A DNA stretch of 64,000 bases from Triticum aestivum (GCF_018294505.1 NC_057809.1:503810506-503874505), one strand, 5' to 3'. Shown: positions 1-11,533, counted from the first letter of the stretch. The notes: generated from the letters alone by a model not told the origin. A program made the numbers and translations.

Positions 1-1161
1 ACAAACATCCAAACAACGCGGTACACCCAGATAGAGGGGTGCCGCACACCCCCTATGTTTCACTGATGAGTTGCTGGACCATGAATTTCCAGAGGGATTC
101 AAACCCGTAAACATAGAGGCATACGACGGAACAACAGACCCTGGGGTCTGGATTGAGGACTATATCCTCCATATCCATATGGCTCGAGGAGATGATCTCC
201 ACGCCATTAAGTATTTACCCCTCAAACTCAAAGGGCCAGCTCGGCACTAGCTTAAAAGCCTCCCCGAAAGCTCCATTGGAAGCTGGGAAGAGCTCGAAGA
301 CGCTTTTCAGGCAAATTTTCAAGGGACGTATGTCCGGCCTCCGGACGCGGACGATTTGAGTCATATAACTCAACAACCCAGAGAGTCAGCCCGAAAGCTT
401 TGGAACAAGTTTCTTACTAAAAAGAACCAAATAGTCGACTGTCCGGAAGCCGAAGCCTTGGCAGCTTTTAAGCATAGCGTCCGCGACGAATGGCTTGCCA
501 GACACCTCGGCCAAGAAAAGCCGAGAACAATGGCAGCATTAACAAGCCTCATGACCCGCTTTTGCGCGAGTGAGGACAACTGGCTAGCCAGATGCAGCAC
601 CAGCGACCCAAGTACATCCGAAGTTAGAGATGGAAATGGGAAATCACAACGCAGGAAAAATAATACGCGCCAGAATAAAGAAGACAGCCCGAAGAGCATG
701 GCAGTAAACGCCAGATTCAGAAGCTGTCGGCCAGGGCAGCAAAAGCCGCCCTCTAAGGCAGCAGAGACGAACTGTCCAGCTTAAACAAAATTCTGGACCA
801 AATATGTCAGATCCATAGCACCCCTGGTAAACCCGCTAATCATACCCATAGAGAATGTTGGGTCTTCAAGCAGTCCGGCAAGCTCAACGCCGTACACAAG
901 GGGGAGGATACACCAAGCGAAGACGAGGATGAGCCTCTCAAGCAAGACACTGGGGAACAAAAGAAATTTCCACCAGAAGTCAAAACAGTAAACGTGTTAC
1001 ACATGATCAAGGGGAGAAACAAAGCGGCACTCCCAGAGAAACATGCCCAAGGGCCTATCACCGCGGAGTCCTGCCACTGGTCGTCTCAACCGATCACTTT
1101 CAACCATCGGGATTACTCAGCAAGTATCCGGCGTGCAGGATGGGCTACCTTGGTATTAGAC
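1..1161 (+). pseudogene. gag: F1 gag, 3' part, broken
   Basis: Capsid/nucleocapsid precursor of a gypsy retrotransposon, read from the window edge. It matches the F3 and F4 gag products over the core with motifs DGTTDPGVWIED, HAIKYLPLKLKGPARH and FLTKKNQIVDC. An in-frame TAG lies at 32-34 and another at 248-250, where F3 and F4 have TGG (Trp). A frameshift near 735 moves the reading from frame 2 to frame 1. The reading then stays open to 1161, where the solo LTR interrupts it just before the protease. A zinc-knuckle variant of form C-x2-H-x8-H-x4-C is encoded at 805-858. It cannot make full-length protein. Confidence 0.85.
1157..1161. repeat. target-site duplication, left copy (TAGAC)
   Basis: TAGAC precedes the solo LTR and is repeated at 5284-5288 directly after it. 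Removing the insert and one copy restores the reading found uninterrupted in F3 and F4 (TTAGACCCAATAAT). Confidence 0.9.
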
Positions 1162-1599
1162 TGTCACACCCTAGCTAGTCATGCATCAGAGTGTGTGCAT
1201 CATGTTTAAAATTCCATTTAATTTGAAATGGGGATTTGTGAAACCCTAAGAATCATTTTTGAAAATGACCCAAATAAAAATTTCTCCAAAAGGGTCCAAG
1301 AAAATGCTCATGTTGCTCTCTGAAAATATTGGACAGAGATAAAAATCAAATCAATATTTTTAAGAGCTCATAGGTATTTATTTTGGGCATTTGGATTTAA
1401 TGCATAAATATTTACTTTGGAAATATATTAGTTATATATATTAATATATGTCCAAATATTATGCCAATTATAAAGGAGCTCTGGAATAATATATCTAGCT
1501 CCTGCAAAAATTGGCATAAGGTAAATAAATGATTTAATATTTTATTTAAATCAAAACAAATGTCAGAAATTAGAAAACAGAAATAAATAAAAGGGAGGA

Positions 1600-2520
1600 C
1601 CTTACCTGGGCCTTTTACCTGGCGCCTCTGGCCCAGCCAGCTGGCCGGCCCAGCCCACCTCCTCCTCTGTCGTCTTCGTCCTCGACAGAGGGAGGGGAGT
1701 GTGCCCGGCACGCGCGCGCGCCACCGCGCCACGCCACCTCCCTCCCTGCCTGCCTGCCCCTCCCCTCCTCGTCTGGATGGCCTGGAACGACGCCACGCCC
1801 TCCCCCGTTCTCTCTCACTATCCCTCGGTTCTTCCCCTCCTCTCCCTCGCTCTCTCTCTCACGGCCGAACACCACCATCGCCACCGTTCGCCATAGCAGC
1901 CGTCACCGGCCACCCCTCGCCCCTCCGCTGAGCTCAGGAGCTCCGCCGCGACCCCCTCTTCCTCCCCACCAAGCCAAGCCCCTCGGGAAGCTCTGCATCG
2001 CCTCCACGCCATCGTCTTCCTCCTCGGGCTCCGACCACCATCGCCGTCGATTCGCCGTCTCCAGCGCGTCCCCGAGCCCGCTTCGACGCCCACTGCAACC
2101 GCGGTGAGCTCCGCCACCGTTTCCCCCTCTTTTCCCCCTCGTTCCCGCACCGTAACCCCGTTTCCCACCACGGCCGAACCTCCGCCGTCGCCGAGCTCGC
2201 CGTCGACGCAGCTCCGGTGACCATTTGGTCACCCCGGCGAGTCCAACAAGTCCGTAAGGACCCGTAGGGCCCCTCCAGCGCCTCAGCTCCCTCGCCTGCA
2301 AGCAGCAACGCCGATCCCGACCGCACCCGAACTCCGGCCGCCGCTCACGAGCTCGCCGTCGTCGGTACCGGCCACCACAGGCACGGCCACCACCACCGTT
2401 CGACGCGCGGGAGCAAGGGCTCTCCAACGAGCCCAAGCACGGCCTCGCCCGTGCCCTGTAGCGCGTTTCCGTATCGCGCCGCCGTCTCGGGCCTCGCCGG
2501 CGTCATGTCGCCGGTGGGTT
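1600..2520. other. GC-rich block inside the solo LTR
   Basis: About 900 bases rich in CCG/CTC trinucleotides stand in an otherwise AT-rich LTR. Overlapping open frames exist on both strands, as expected of stop-poor GC-rich DNA. Their translations are Arg/Gly/Ala/Pro-rich and show no domain. It could be a leader or promoter-proximal region of the LTR transcript or an old captured first exon; I see no proof of either. Confidence 0.5.
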
Positions 2521-4944
2521 TGACCTGTTTGACCTGGGGTTTGACCCCCCCAGGGTCACTGACGCGTGGGCCCCGTCGGCTAGGTGGTCAGATTAGTGCT
2601 AATCACTGTTAGTCAACCCCCCTGACACTGACCAGTGGGCCCCAGCGCCACTAATTCCTAATTAGAATTAAACTAACCCTGTTAAACCCCCCTGTCACTG
2701 ACGTGTGGACCCCACACGTCAGGTTTGACCCCAGCCAGCCGCAGTTGACCACTGACGTCATGCTGACGTCATGCTGGCGCAATATATATATATTTCTGGA
2801 TTTAATCTAAATCAGGAAATTCCAGAATATTATTTAAACTTCAAAAATTCATAACTTTTATTCTGTAACTCCAAATCAGACAAATTATATATGAAAAATG
2901 ATCAGAAAAATCCAATCTATCCATCTGTACTATTTTCATGCATGATCAAACAAGTTAAATTGATGTTTTAAGCAGAACAAGGAAAAGCACTTTAAAAGGC
3001 CATGTTTGAGTTTGAAATTTGAATCTTTGATTCAAATTTGTTCAAACCCTTCTGGTCTTAGTTGCATTAGCCGAACACACTCATATTGCCATGTTTCATG
3101 CATGCATCATATTGTTGCACATTGTTTGGTGATGGTTGTGTATCGGTGTCCTTTGCGACAGGTTCTGTCTCTGAGGAGTACCGTGATTACCCTAACGAAG
3201 AACCGTATCAGTGCATCGAACCATCAGGCAAGCAACCAACCATTTGATCATATTGATACAATCCCATGTTCTCGCTCCTGCTCTCTTTTACTGCATTAAG
3301 ACAACGCGTTTCAAACTGCTGTGTGCTACGGTAGTTGAACCCACTTCCTCTGCATGACCTGTCATTGCCACAGTAACTAGATGAAACCCACTAGCATGTG
3401 TAGGAGTTGATTGAGCCAGATGTATGTGTTGTTCCTACCTTGCTATGCCTGCTATGCTTAGAGTCGTGTCAGGTCTGGTTCATCTGGGTGATGGGCTAGA
3501 GTGAAATGTTTATGTCGGTAATGAGAATGGTGTGGTGAACACGATTTGGTAAAGGTATCGATGAGAGGCCATGTAGGAGTACATGGTGGGTTGTTTCATT
3601 GAAGCCGACCTTAAGCACTGAGATCTGTATGTGTGATTGAAGATACAGCTACTACCATGCATTGGGCCCTGAAATATGACCCCGCTCGACTTCTTATTCA
3701 CCCTAGCTCTCTGTCCAGGAGTTGCAAGTAGTTTCTGGTGTTTGTAGTCTACTGGAGGCCGTGGACAGTGCTGACCGTAGGGGTGGGCTGTGATGCGGTA
3801 GGTACGTGGCCGGGTGTACCGAATACCCGTTAGGTATCTCGGGAACCCTGTTCACATTGTTCGGGGCCGTATGGGAAACCTCGGCCGGACTCCCTGCGGA
3901 TGGAACCTGGATAGGCGATAAACCTGGACTAGAGGCTTAAGTGTTTAGGTAGGTCGTGGTCTACACCCACGTCGGCTTTCGCTTGAAGTCTGCCGAGCAC
4001 ATGTCGTGTGCAGACGCTAAGTGGTGGAAACATGTATGAAGAAGTACACCCCTGCAGGGTTATCATGATCTATTCGAATAGCCGCGTCCGCGGTAAAGGA
4101 CTACTTGGTTGCCTATACAGTTCATAGACAAGTAAATGGAAACTACTAAAAGCCTCAAGATAAGTGTGAGTGCCGAGGATGGCTTTTCCGTAGGAAGACG
4201 GAGGCGGATCCTCGGTAATGTATTGAATTGGTGAGTAGTGGACTCGTGTGTGCAAAACCATTTCAAGTTGAAGTATCATAGGATAGTCTAGCCAAGAGTC
4301 AAAGTTGGCTTGCTGCAATAACTCCACCAACCCTTCTTGATAATATGCATGTATGTAGGATCTGATGTAAGTCTTGCTGAGTACCTTTGTACTCATGTTG
4401 CTATAATTTACATTTTTTCAGAAGACGCTGCAACCCCTTCTGATGGGTTCTATGTAGACGTTGACATCAACGAGTAGGCCAAAGGCCCAGGTGGTGACCC
4501 TGAGCTTGTGAAGGACCATGTAGTATAGCTAGGCTTCCAAGTCTCTTTTATTTTACTAGTTGTCTGTACTCAGACAAGTTACTTCCGCTGCTGGTTTGTA
4601 TGACTGTATGACTTGAATGTTGGGTCGTGAGACCCGTACCTTTGTGTATGATATGTATGGCTCCCTGAGCCTTAAATAAAGTACTGGTGTCGTAGAGTCA
4701 TGTTGTGATGCTTCGTTGTATTTGCACATATCGAGCATATTGTGTGTATGATTGAAATGCTTGGTATGTGTGGGATCTGACTATCTAGTTGTTTATCTTT
4801 AGTAGCCTCTCTTACCGGGAAATGTCTCCTAGTGTTACCGCTGAGCCATGGTAGCTTGCTACTGCTCTGGAACACTTAGGCTGGCCGGCATGTGTCCTTC
4901 TTCGTTCCTGTGTCTGTCCCTTCGGGGAAATGTCACGCATTGAG

Positions 4945-5010
4945 TACCGGAGTCCTGTTAGCCCGCTACAGCCCGGTTTACCAGAGTCCTGCTAGCCCAG
5001 TGTTACAGCC
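4945..5010. repeat. imperfect 30-bp direct repeat in solo LTR
   Basis: Two adjacent copies of a unit reading approximately GAGTCCTGTTAGCCCG followed by CTACAGCCCGG occur back to back, differing by a few bases. Confidence 0.6.
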
Positions 5011-5283
5011 CGGACCCACTTGCTGATGACCGACACGTTCGAAGCTGGGTCATGGATGCCTGTCCCTGTAAGTCTGTGCCACTTTGGGTTTACGACTAGT
5101 CATGTCAGCCCGGGCTCTTTATCATATGGATGCTAGCGACACTATCATATCCGTGAGCCAAAAGGCGCAAACGGTCCCGGGCAAAGGTAAGGCGACACCC
5201 GTGGGGATACCGTGCGTGAGGCCGCAAAGTGATATGAGGTGTTACCGGCTAGATCGATGTGACATCGAGTCGGGGTCCTGACA

Positions 5284-5288
5284 TAGAC
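5284..5288. repeat. target-site duplication, right copy (TAGAC)
   Basis: Right partner of 1157-1161. Confidence 0.9.
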
Positions 5289-5717
5289 CCAATAATTGAC
5301 GAATACCTCTTCACACGAGTCCTGATGGACGGTGGCAGCAGTCTAAACCTGATATATCAGGACACAGCCCGCAAAATGGGGATAGACCAAACGAAAATTC
5401 GCCATAGCAATACTACCTTTAAAGGAGTAACGCCAGGCCTAGGGGCTCATTGCACGGGCTCCCTGCTATTAGAAGTGATATTCGGCTTCCCCGATAACTT
5501 CTGTAGCGAAAATTTAACCTTCCACATTGCTCTGTTCCAAAGTGGCTATCAAGTACTACTTGGACGCGAAGCTTTCACTCGCTTTAATGCAATATCGCAT
5601 TACGCTTCCCTCACGCTTAAGATGCCCGGTCCACGTGGCATCATTACAGTAAATGGAAATATCGAGCGATCCCTGCGCGCCGAAGAGAGTGCGGCTGCCT
5701 CGGCAGCCGCACACTAA
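5284..5717 (+). pseudogene. F1 aspartic protease domain
   Basis: Retropepsin-type protease that would process the Gag precursor. The segment stays open from the insertion junction to a stop at 5715-5717. It contains FTRVLMDGGSSLNLIYQD, where the D of DGGS is the presumed active-site aspartate, and the family segment RHSNTTFKGVTPG. It ends with an Ala-rich tail at the same place as in F3 and F4, so the short protein is the family's normal end and not a truncation. No reverse transcriptase follows. The frame itself is intact but is cut from gag by the 4.1-kb solo LTR. Assignment as protease is firm by context and the DGGS motif. Confidence 0.8.
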
Positions 5718-6892
5718 AACGGCCTCACCAACTAAAGCATTCGACAGGTCATCAAGACTATGGACACGGTTAGACGAGTCCGAAGCAGCTATATGTAATT
5801 CATACAGGTTTGATGGCCACAACCCTATTACAAATACAAGGGACTCAACGCGCGCAGACAAGTGGCAATTTTTACTCATCTTGAATTCTACATGGTTTCT
5901 TTAAACCTACCTTTTTGCATGACAACTTTTCACCTAAGTTTCTCTCTTTTACAGATGACCATCATGCTACACCCGTCTAGGATACGGCACAACGGAGACA
6001 CAGGCGCAGACGTGCAGCAGGGACCCATTCCAAGGATTCTTTTTAGATTAAGACCCTGCATAAACCTTTCTTACTGTCTCTTGTTGATACACATCCATCG
6101 GATTCTCAGTACTACTGAGAAGGATGCTGGCGTCTTGGCATGTGGCCACGTCAAAATAATGCACGTACCTGGACACCAGGGGCTTCTTACAAAGGGCACT
6201 GTTTAGGCCCGGTTTATACCATAAAGACCGAATACCTTAGGGAGTGTTCGGTGTCGCGAGTTTGGCCTTATATGCATCAGCGCCGAATCATGTCTTTGGT
6301 CAAATGTTGGGTTTGCCTGGCTCCTGCATTTTGCTGCCTTATGTTCTGCTCTATCGGCTAAGGCGGCACCAGGAGAACTACTGCGATTGTTCCGCGGTTC
6401 ATCCGGATGAGCACCTCAGTAGAGAAAGCCGAAAACTGACTGTCATGATATAGCGTGAGACTGGTCAACCACTCGATGACCTATTGGAATGTTAGAATTC
6501 CTCCGCCTTAACGAAGGGCCGTTTCCCGACCAGGCATGTACGCACCCCGAATTCGGGAGAGTGCGGAGCCACCAGGGGCTATATAGTAGCCCCACCGTCA
6601 AACTCCTATGGCTAAGTGAAAGTGTTAAAGCATTATAGTCCGGTTGCCTCGTTCGCTGCGCTATCACCTCCTTAATAGGACCAAGATGTTGGGTTAAGTG
6701 TGAACACGCATCTTTTGCGAACACCTCCGCATTATATGCATGGGGGTTGAAGCCGACGACTACAATCTTTCAGGTTATATACATATATACATAAACGGCC
6801 GCACAGGAGTCATCATATTACTTCCAGGCAAAAGTATAAATACAACCTTAATAAAATTCATAAAAACATTGTGTTTACAATGGGAATACATG
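5718..6892 (+). other. F1 non-coding interval between sense and antisense genes
   Basis: No convincing gene. The stretch from about 5954 (start ATGACCATCATGCTACACC) to 6890 is conserved in order and sequence at 51317-52250 in F3 and 57237-58170 in F4, so it belongs to the family. It separates the 3' ends of two convergent genes and may hold their poly(A) sites. Confidence 0.6.
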
Positions 6893-9888
6893 TCACTCAA
6901 ACGTAATATTCTTCGAGCACTGGGCCTCTATCAAACGAGCACCCTCGAGAACTTCTTCGAAATAGTGCTCGGCAGCCACTCGGCCTATGGCCGAACCCTG
7001 CGCCGCAACAGTGGTAGCATCCATCTCCGCCCAGTATGCTTTGACACGGGCAAGGGCCATCCGCGAGCCTTCTATACACGCCGACCTCTTCATCGCATTG
7101 ACGCGCGACACCGCTCCAAGGAACTGCTGCACTAAGCTGAAATAGCTGTTTGGCTTCGGTTTTTCCGGCCACAGATGATCTACGACGGACCTCATGGCGA
7201 GTCCGGACAATCTATTGAGTTCGGCCCATTCGGCTAGCTGATCATCAAGGGAAGCAGACGCTCTGGAATGTTAAATTGCGACCAGAATAGCTTGTCCACT
7301 TCATGATCTGTTTGATCCCAGAAGTATTCGGCCGCATCGACAACACTCGCCGTCAAATTCAGATATGCGTCTGCCGAACTCCACAGCCGATCCAGAGGGG
7401 CATACCGCGGATCTTCGAACTTCCTCCACAGCAAAAAGGGCTTCCCAGCCACAATATCACCAGCTTCACGCAGCTCTTCCTTCTTTGCCCTCATGGCAGA
7501 GCGGGTGTCTTTGGCCGCCATCGTGGCCTTTTCGAGGTCCGTCGCCTTCGCTCGGTTTTCTTCTTTAAGGAACCGGCAATGGTCGGCAATGTCTTTTAAC
7601 TTTACAGCCATCTTGGCCATCTTTTCTTTGCTCTCGCAATGCACGGCCTTCTCGGCTCTTAACTCTTCGGCCGCCTTTAAAGAGGCCGCATTACTAATCC
7701 TTGTTTGTTCGTTGGCTCGGGCAAGTTCCGCCCGAAGGGTCTCCACGGCGGCAGCTCCATCTGCAGTCACAACATATTAAAGATAATGGCATCACGCTGC
7801 TCTTACTATGTGACATTGACCGGAAGAACATTACTTACCCTGTGCCTCGTCAAGCCGCTTGTTAACAAGCTCGATGTCGGCATCTGCCGCATCTAGTTGC
7901 CGCTTTAGTTCGGCAAACTCATTAGTCCGGCCAGCCACTGGAGCTCCCATCACTTGCACATAAAGCGGTATGGTTAGTACCTGGGACTACGATCCTCTGT
8001 TCGCCGCCGTTTTTGATGACAACCAGAGTCTCAGGGGCTACTATCTACACAGAGCACACCTAAAAATGTGCGGTGCTATCAAAAAGTATATTATTTTGCA
8101 TACCTCAAAGCCCGTCAGTAGACTCATAAAGGCTTCATGCAATCTGCTTTCAGCGGACGAAATTCTTTTCATCACCGCACCCATCAACATACGATGTTCT
8201 TCTGAGAGGGCCGCTCGCTCCAACAGCTCCCTCAGTACGTCCGACTGCATACCAGACGGTGCCGGACTCTTTTGTTTGCTCTCTTCAAGAGCCGGACGCC
8301 GGGGACTTCGGGTGACTATAGGATTATCTTCTGGCCTCACCGGATCCGGAGAGGCCCTCCGTGACGACACTTCAAGGTCGCCCACTTCTTGAGCTGGGGA
8401 GTCCGGGGGAGGCGTTTTGCTCTCCATCATCTCCGGAAGAAGGTCCTCCGAAGACGAGCTCTGCTGAGAAGGGCTAAGATCCGAACTGCAAGAGGAATGC
8501 TTCGGTTATTTTCCTTAGAGGTAAGGTAGTATATCTCCACTATTAAAGTACTTTTTGATTACTTATAGCTCATTGGAGGGCTGATCCCCTTGCGGACTTT
8601 GTGGGGCAAGAGCACCCTCCAAGGCAGGACCCTCTGGTGGAGATTTCTTCTCCCGTTTGGAAGCCTTTGTTTCCGGATCTTCAGAGGCAGTCCTCTTCCT
8701 TCCCTGAAGCGAGAGAAGGTCGGATTCTTCCCCTTGGTTATCCTCCTTCATGGAGGCGCTCATTCCCTCGGTTGGAATTGGTAGCGATGGGGGCCCTCTT
8801 TCGACCTCATTATTCTCCCCTTTATCTTCCTTTGAGGGCTCCGTGCAAGGTGCTAGCTCGAGCATCTTTTCCAGTACCGGATTTTCCAAACCCTCAGGAA
8901 GGGGGGCCAAACACCGAATCATCTTCGCATTTGTTAGCCAGTCCTGGTCAAAGAGCAATTTCTCAGAATGATGTCATGGTAAATGAAAGACGGTGTGTTC
9001 GGCTAAAGGATTACTTACTTGGTCGGCGGTATGGTTGCTGCTCAGGCCCACATCCTCGGTAGTATCCGGACACTCTATTTGGGGTCCGAAGAATGATTTG
9101 TACATCTCCTCGTGCGTCAGGCCAAGGAAATTCTGAATAGTGCGCGACCCTTCTGGGTTGAACTCCCACATGCGGAGGGGCCGGCGTTTGCAAGGCTGGA
9201 CTCGACGAACCAACATGACTTGCACCACCGTAACCAGACTGAAATCTCCTTCGAAGAGATCTTGAATGCGGCTCTGTAGTATAGGCACGTCCTTGGCTGG
9301 ACCCCAGCTCAGTCCTCTGCTAATCCATGACATTAGTTGTGGTGGAGGGCCCGAGCGGAAAGCAGGGGCAGCCACCCACTTGGCACTTCTGGGAGCTGTG
9401 ATATAAAACCACTCCCGTTGCCATAATCCGGACACCTCTAGAAAGGAACCTTTTGGCCACGGAGCTCCTTCTATCTTGCCTATTAATGCACCTCCGAACG
9501 CTGCATACTGCCCCTCGACCATCTTCGGCTTCATGTCAAAGGTCTTGAGCCACAGGCCGAAGTGAGGGGTAATGCAGAGGAAGGCCTCACACACGACAAT
9601 AAATGCCGAGATGTGGAGAAAGGAGTCCGGGGCTAGATCGTGGAAATCTAGCCCGTAATAGAACATCAAACCCCTAACAAAGGGATCCAGGGTGAGGCCT
9701 AGGCCTCAGAGGAAGTGGGATATGAACACAACGTTCTCGTTGGGTTTGGGAGTAGGGACGACCTGCCCTCGGGCAGGCAGCCGATGCGAAACCTCGGCGG
9801 TCAGGTATCTGGCCTCCCTCAACTTCTTGATATCCTCTTCCGTAACGGAGGAGGGCATCCACCGGCCTTGAAGGCTAGATCCGGACAT
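6893..9888 (-). pseudogene. F1 antisense multi-exon gene ('putative gypsy type transposon' protein)
   Basis: Minus-strand gene in place of pol. Exon 1, 9888-9019: ATG at 9888 (product starts MSGSSLQG), with an in-frame TGA at 9708-9706 where F2 reads CGA. The domain around ITPHFGLWLKTFD, GLWQREWFYITAP and LMSWISRGLSW resembles Pfam 'putative gypsy type transposon' (Transposase_28). Its donor reads CAA|GTAAGT. Exon 2, 8961 to about 8563: acidic, Lys- and Pro-rich. Exon 3, 8485-8104: acceptor TTGCAG, donor GAG|GTATGC. Exon 4, about 7950-7839. Exon 5, 7760-6893, after a CTGCAG acceptor: heptad-like coiled coil (LRAELARANEQ...) then a conserved end (SGLAMRSVVDHLWP, VAAEHYFEEVLEGA). A one-base loss near 7240 shifts frame. 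Its function is unknown; Gag-like or DNA-binding roles are guesses. Confidence 0.75.
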
Positions 9889-9992
9889 GATTGAAGGTCC
9901 GAAGCACCTGACCTGGGCTTTGGGTGTTAGAACTCGAGGCGGAGGAAGGATTCGATTGAGCACGGGAGGGAAAAAAGTAAAAGCCTTGTCCC

Positions 9993-10000
9993 TTTATAAA
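9993..10000 (-). promoter_or_regulatory. TATA box of the F1 antisense gene
   Basis: TTTATAAA lies about 105 bases upstream of the antisense ATG on the minus strand. The same motif stands at the same distance in F2 (11534-11541), which supports use as a core promoter. The motif is palindromic, so it does not itself give direction. Confidence 0.5.
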
Positions 10001-10003
10001 GAG

Positions 10004-10428
10004 GGTGAATATCAAGCGTCCTCTCCATAGCCACTTGGGACTTGCCTATAATCTAGGATTCCTAGACACGGTTGTGTTACCCACAACCATATTGATGAGA
10101 ATCCCGTAATTAGGGGAACACGATCTCTGCTTTGACAAGACGTGTCAAGAAACTGCCTCGCGTTATGTGTGGGGCTAGTTAAAGGAAACAGTTCGAATAA
10201 TCACCGGGCCATGACATAATGTCGTGTTGCCAAAACAAGTCAGCAAATTAGATTTTTGGAAATATTATTCTCTCTACGGTGGTATGTGGAACTTATTTTA
10301 CAGGGTCGGACACTGTCCTGGTATTCAAACTCCTCTGTGATATGTTCGGAAGAGGAACCCGCCTTGCAATGCCGAATACAACACTGCGTGCCGGACTCAT
10401 CGTCATTGAAGCCTGGTTCAGGGGCTAC
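10004..10428 (+). other. F1 3' untranslated region up to the 3' LTR
   Basis: No coding signal. It ends in TTCAGGGGCTAC immediately before the LTR, a weak polypurine tract (CAGGGG) also found before the F2 LTR at 11976. Confidence 0.55.
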
Positions 10429-10901
10429 TGAGGGAGTCCTGGATTAGGGGGTCTCCGGACAGCCGGACTATATCCTTTGGCTGGACTATTGGACTATGAA
10501 GATACAAGATTGAAGACTTCGTCCCGTGTCCTGATGGGACTCTACTTGGCGTGGAAGGCAAGCTAGGCGATATGGATATGTATATCTCCTCCTTTGTAAC
10601 CGACCTTGTGTAACCCTAACCCTTTCCGGTGTCTATATAAACCGGAGGGTTTTAGTCCGTAGGACAACATACAATCACACCATAGGCTAGCCTCTAGGGT
10701 TTAGCCTCTCTAATCTCATGGTAGATCCACTCTTGTACTACCCATATCATCAATATTAATCAAGCAGGACGTAGGGTTTTACCTCCATCAAGAGGGCCTA
10801 AACCTGGGTAAAACATCGTGTCCCCTGCCTCCTGTTACCATCCACCCTAGAAGCATAGTTCAGGACCCCCTACCCGAGATCCGCCGGTTTTGACATCGAC
10901 A
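10429..10901 (+). repeat. F1 3' LTR (473 bp)
   Basis: Starts TGAGGGAGTCC and ends GACATCGACA. A TATA box (TATATAA, 10634-10640) lies between CCGGT and ACCGG arms. It is followed at once by F2 interior, not by the TTGGTGCTTTCATTG that follows the 5' LTRs at 47915, 53839 and 59755. It is thus a 3' LTR. Confidence 0.9.
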
Positions 10902-11428
10902 GTGGGGGCGGCTACCCACTTGGCACTTCAGGGAGCTGTGATGTAAAACCACTCCCGCTGCCACAATCCGGACACCTCTGGGAAGGAACCCTTTGGCCAT
11001 GGAGCATCAACGATTTTGCTTATTAAGGCACCTCCGCACTCTGCGTGCCGCCCCTCGATCATCTTCGGCTTCACATCGAAGGTCTCGAGCCACAGGCCGA
11101 AGTGAGGGGTAATGCGAAGGAAGGCCTCACATACGACAATAAATGACGAGATGTGAAGAAGGGAGTCCGGGGCCAGAACATGGAAATCCAGCCCATAATA
11201 GAACATAAGACCCCTAACAAAGGGATCCAGAGCGAGGCCTAGTCCTCGGAGGAGGTGGGAGAAGAACATGACACTCTAGGTGGGTTCGGGAGTAGGGACG
11301 ACCTGCCCTCGGGCAGGCAGCCTATGTGAAATTTCGGCGGTCAGATATCTGGCCTCTCTCAGCTTCTTGATGTCCTCCTCTGTTACAGAGGAGGGCATCC
11401 ACCAACCTTGAAGGTTGGATCCGGACAT
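10902..11428 (-). pseudogene. F2 antisense gene, exon 1 fragment
   Basis: Same gene as F1 9888-9019. The ATG is at 11428 (product begins MSGSNLQG). An in-frame TAG stands at 11276-11278, after which the frame continues through LLRGLGLALDPFVRG and GLWQREWFYITAP until F1 interrupts it at 10902. It keeps the CGA codon that became TGA in F1, so the ancestral exon was open across that site. The rest of the gene lies left of F1, beyond the window. Confidence 0.75.
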
Positions 11429-11533
11429 AATTGAAGGTCTGAAGCGCCTGACCTGAGCTTTGGGTGTTAGAACTCGAGGCGGGGGAAGGATTCGATTGAG
11501 CACAGGAGGAAAAAAAGAAAAGGCCTTGTCCTC

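Larger units (their letters stand above)
1162..5283. mobile_element. solo LTR, 4.1 kb, long-LTR family not identified
   Basis: The segment begins TGTCACACCC and ends GGGTCCTGACA, so it has TG...CA termini with a 5-base inverted end (TGTCA/TGACA). It is flanked by the 5-bp duplication TAGAC. No second copy of its start occurs inside it, and no PBS, PPT, gag or pol is visible. This fits one LTR left after recombination between two LTRs rather than a whole element. An AATAAA at about 4674 on the plus strand would suit a poly(A) signal and suggests plus orientation. At 4.1 kb it is unusually long for an LTR, a size known from some Triticeae long-LTR families. I could not assign a name. Confidence 0.8.
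1..10901 (+). mobile_element. Fatima-like Ty3/gypsy element F1, non-autonomous, 5' end outside window
   Basis: The element runs from mid-gag at the window edge to a 3' LTR at 10429-10901. Sense gag and protease are split by a solo LTR (1162-5283). Reverse transcriptase and integrase are absent, and an antisense multi-exon gene (9888-6893) occupies their place. The same plan recurs in F3 and F4. After the 3' LTR the sequence resumes as the interior of a second copy (F2), at the point equivalent to about 9356 of F1. F1 is therefore best read as inserted into F2, with GTGGG at 10902-10906 as the likely right target-site copy. The Fatima name is by recognition of the LTR start TGAGGGAGTCCTGGATTAGG. 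Confidence 0.8.

Noticed and set aside
1412..2436. Overlapping long frames on both strands
   Set aside because: They follow from GC-rich, stop-poor DNA; the translations are low-complexity Arg/Gly/Ala/Pro with no domain.
5084..5281. Short frame next to the insertion junction
   Set aside because: It lies in the solo LTR and ends at its terminus; no similarity seen.
1162..5283. Complete element with short terminal repeats, or a Sukkula LTR
   Set aside because: No second copy of the start, no PBS, PPT or coding region. The 3' end does not match what I recall of Sukkula.
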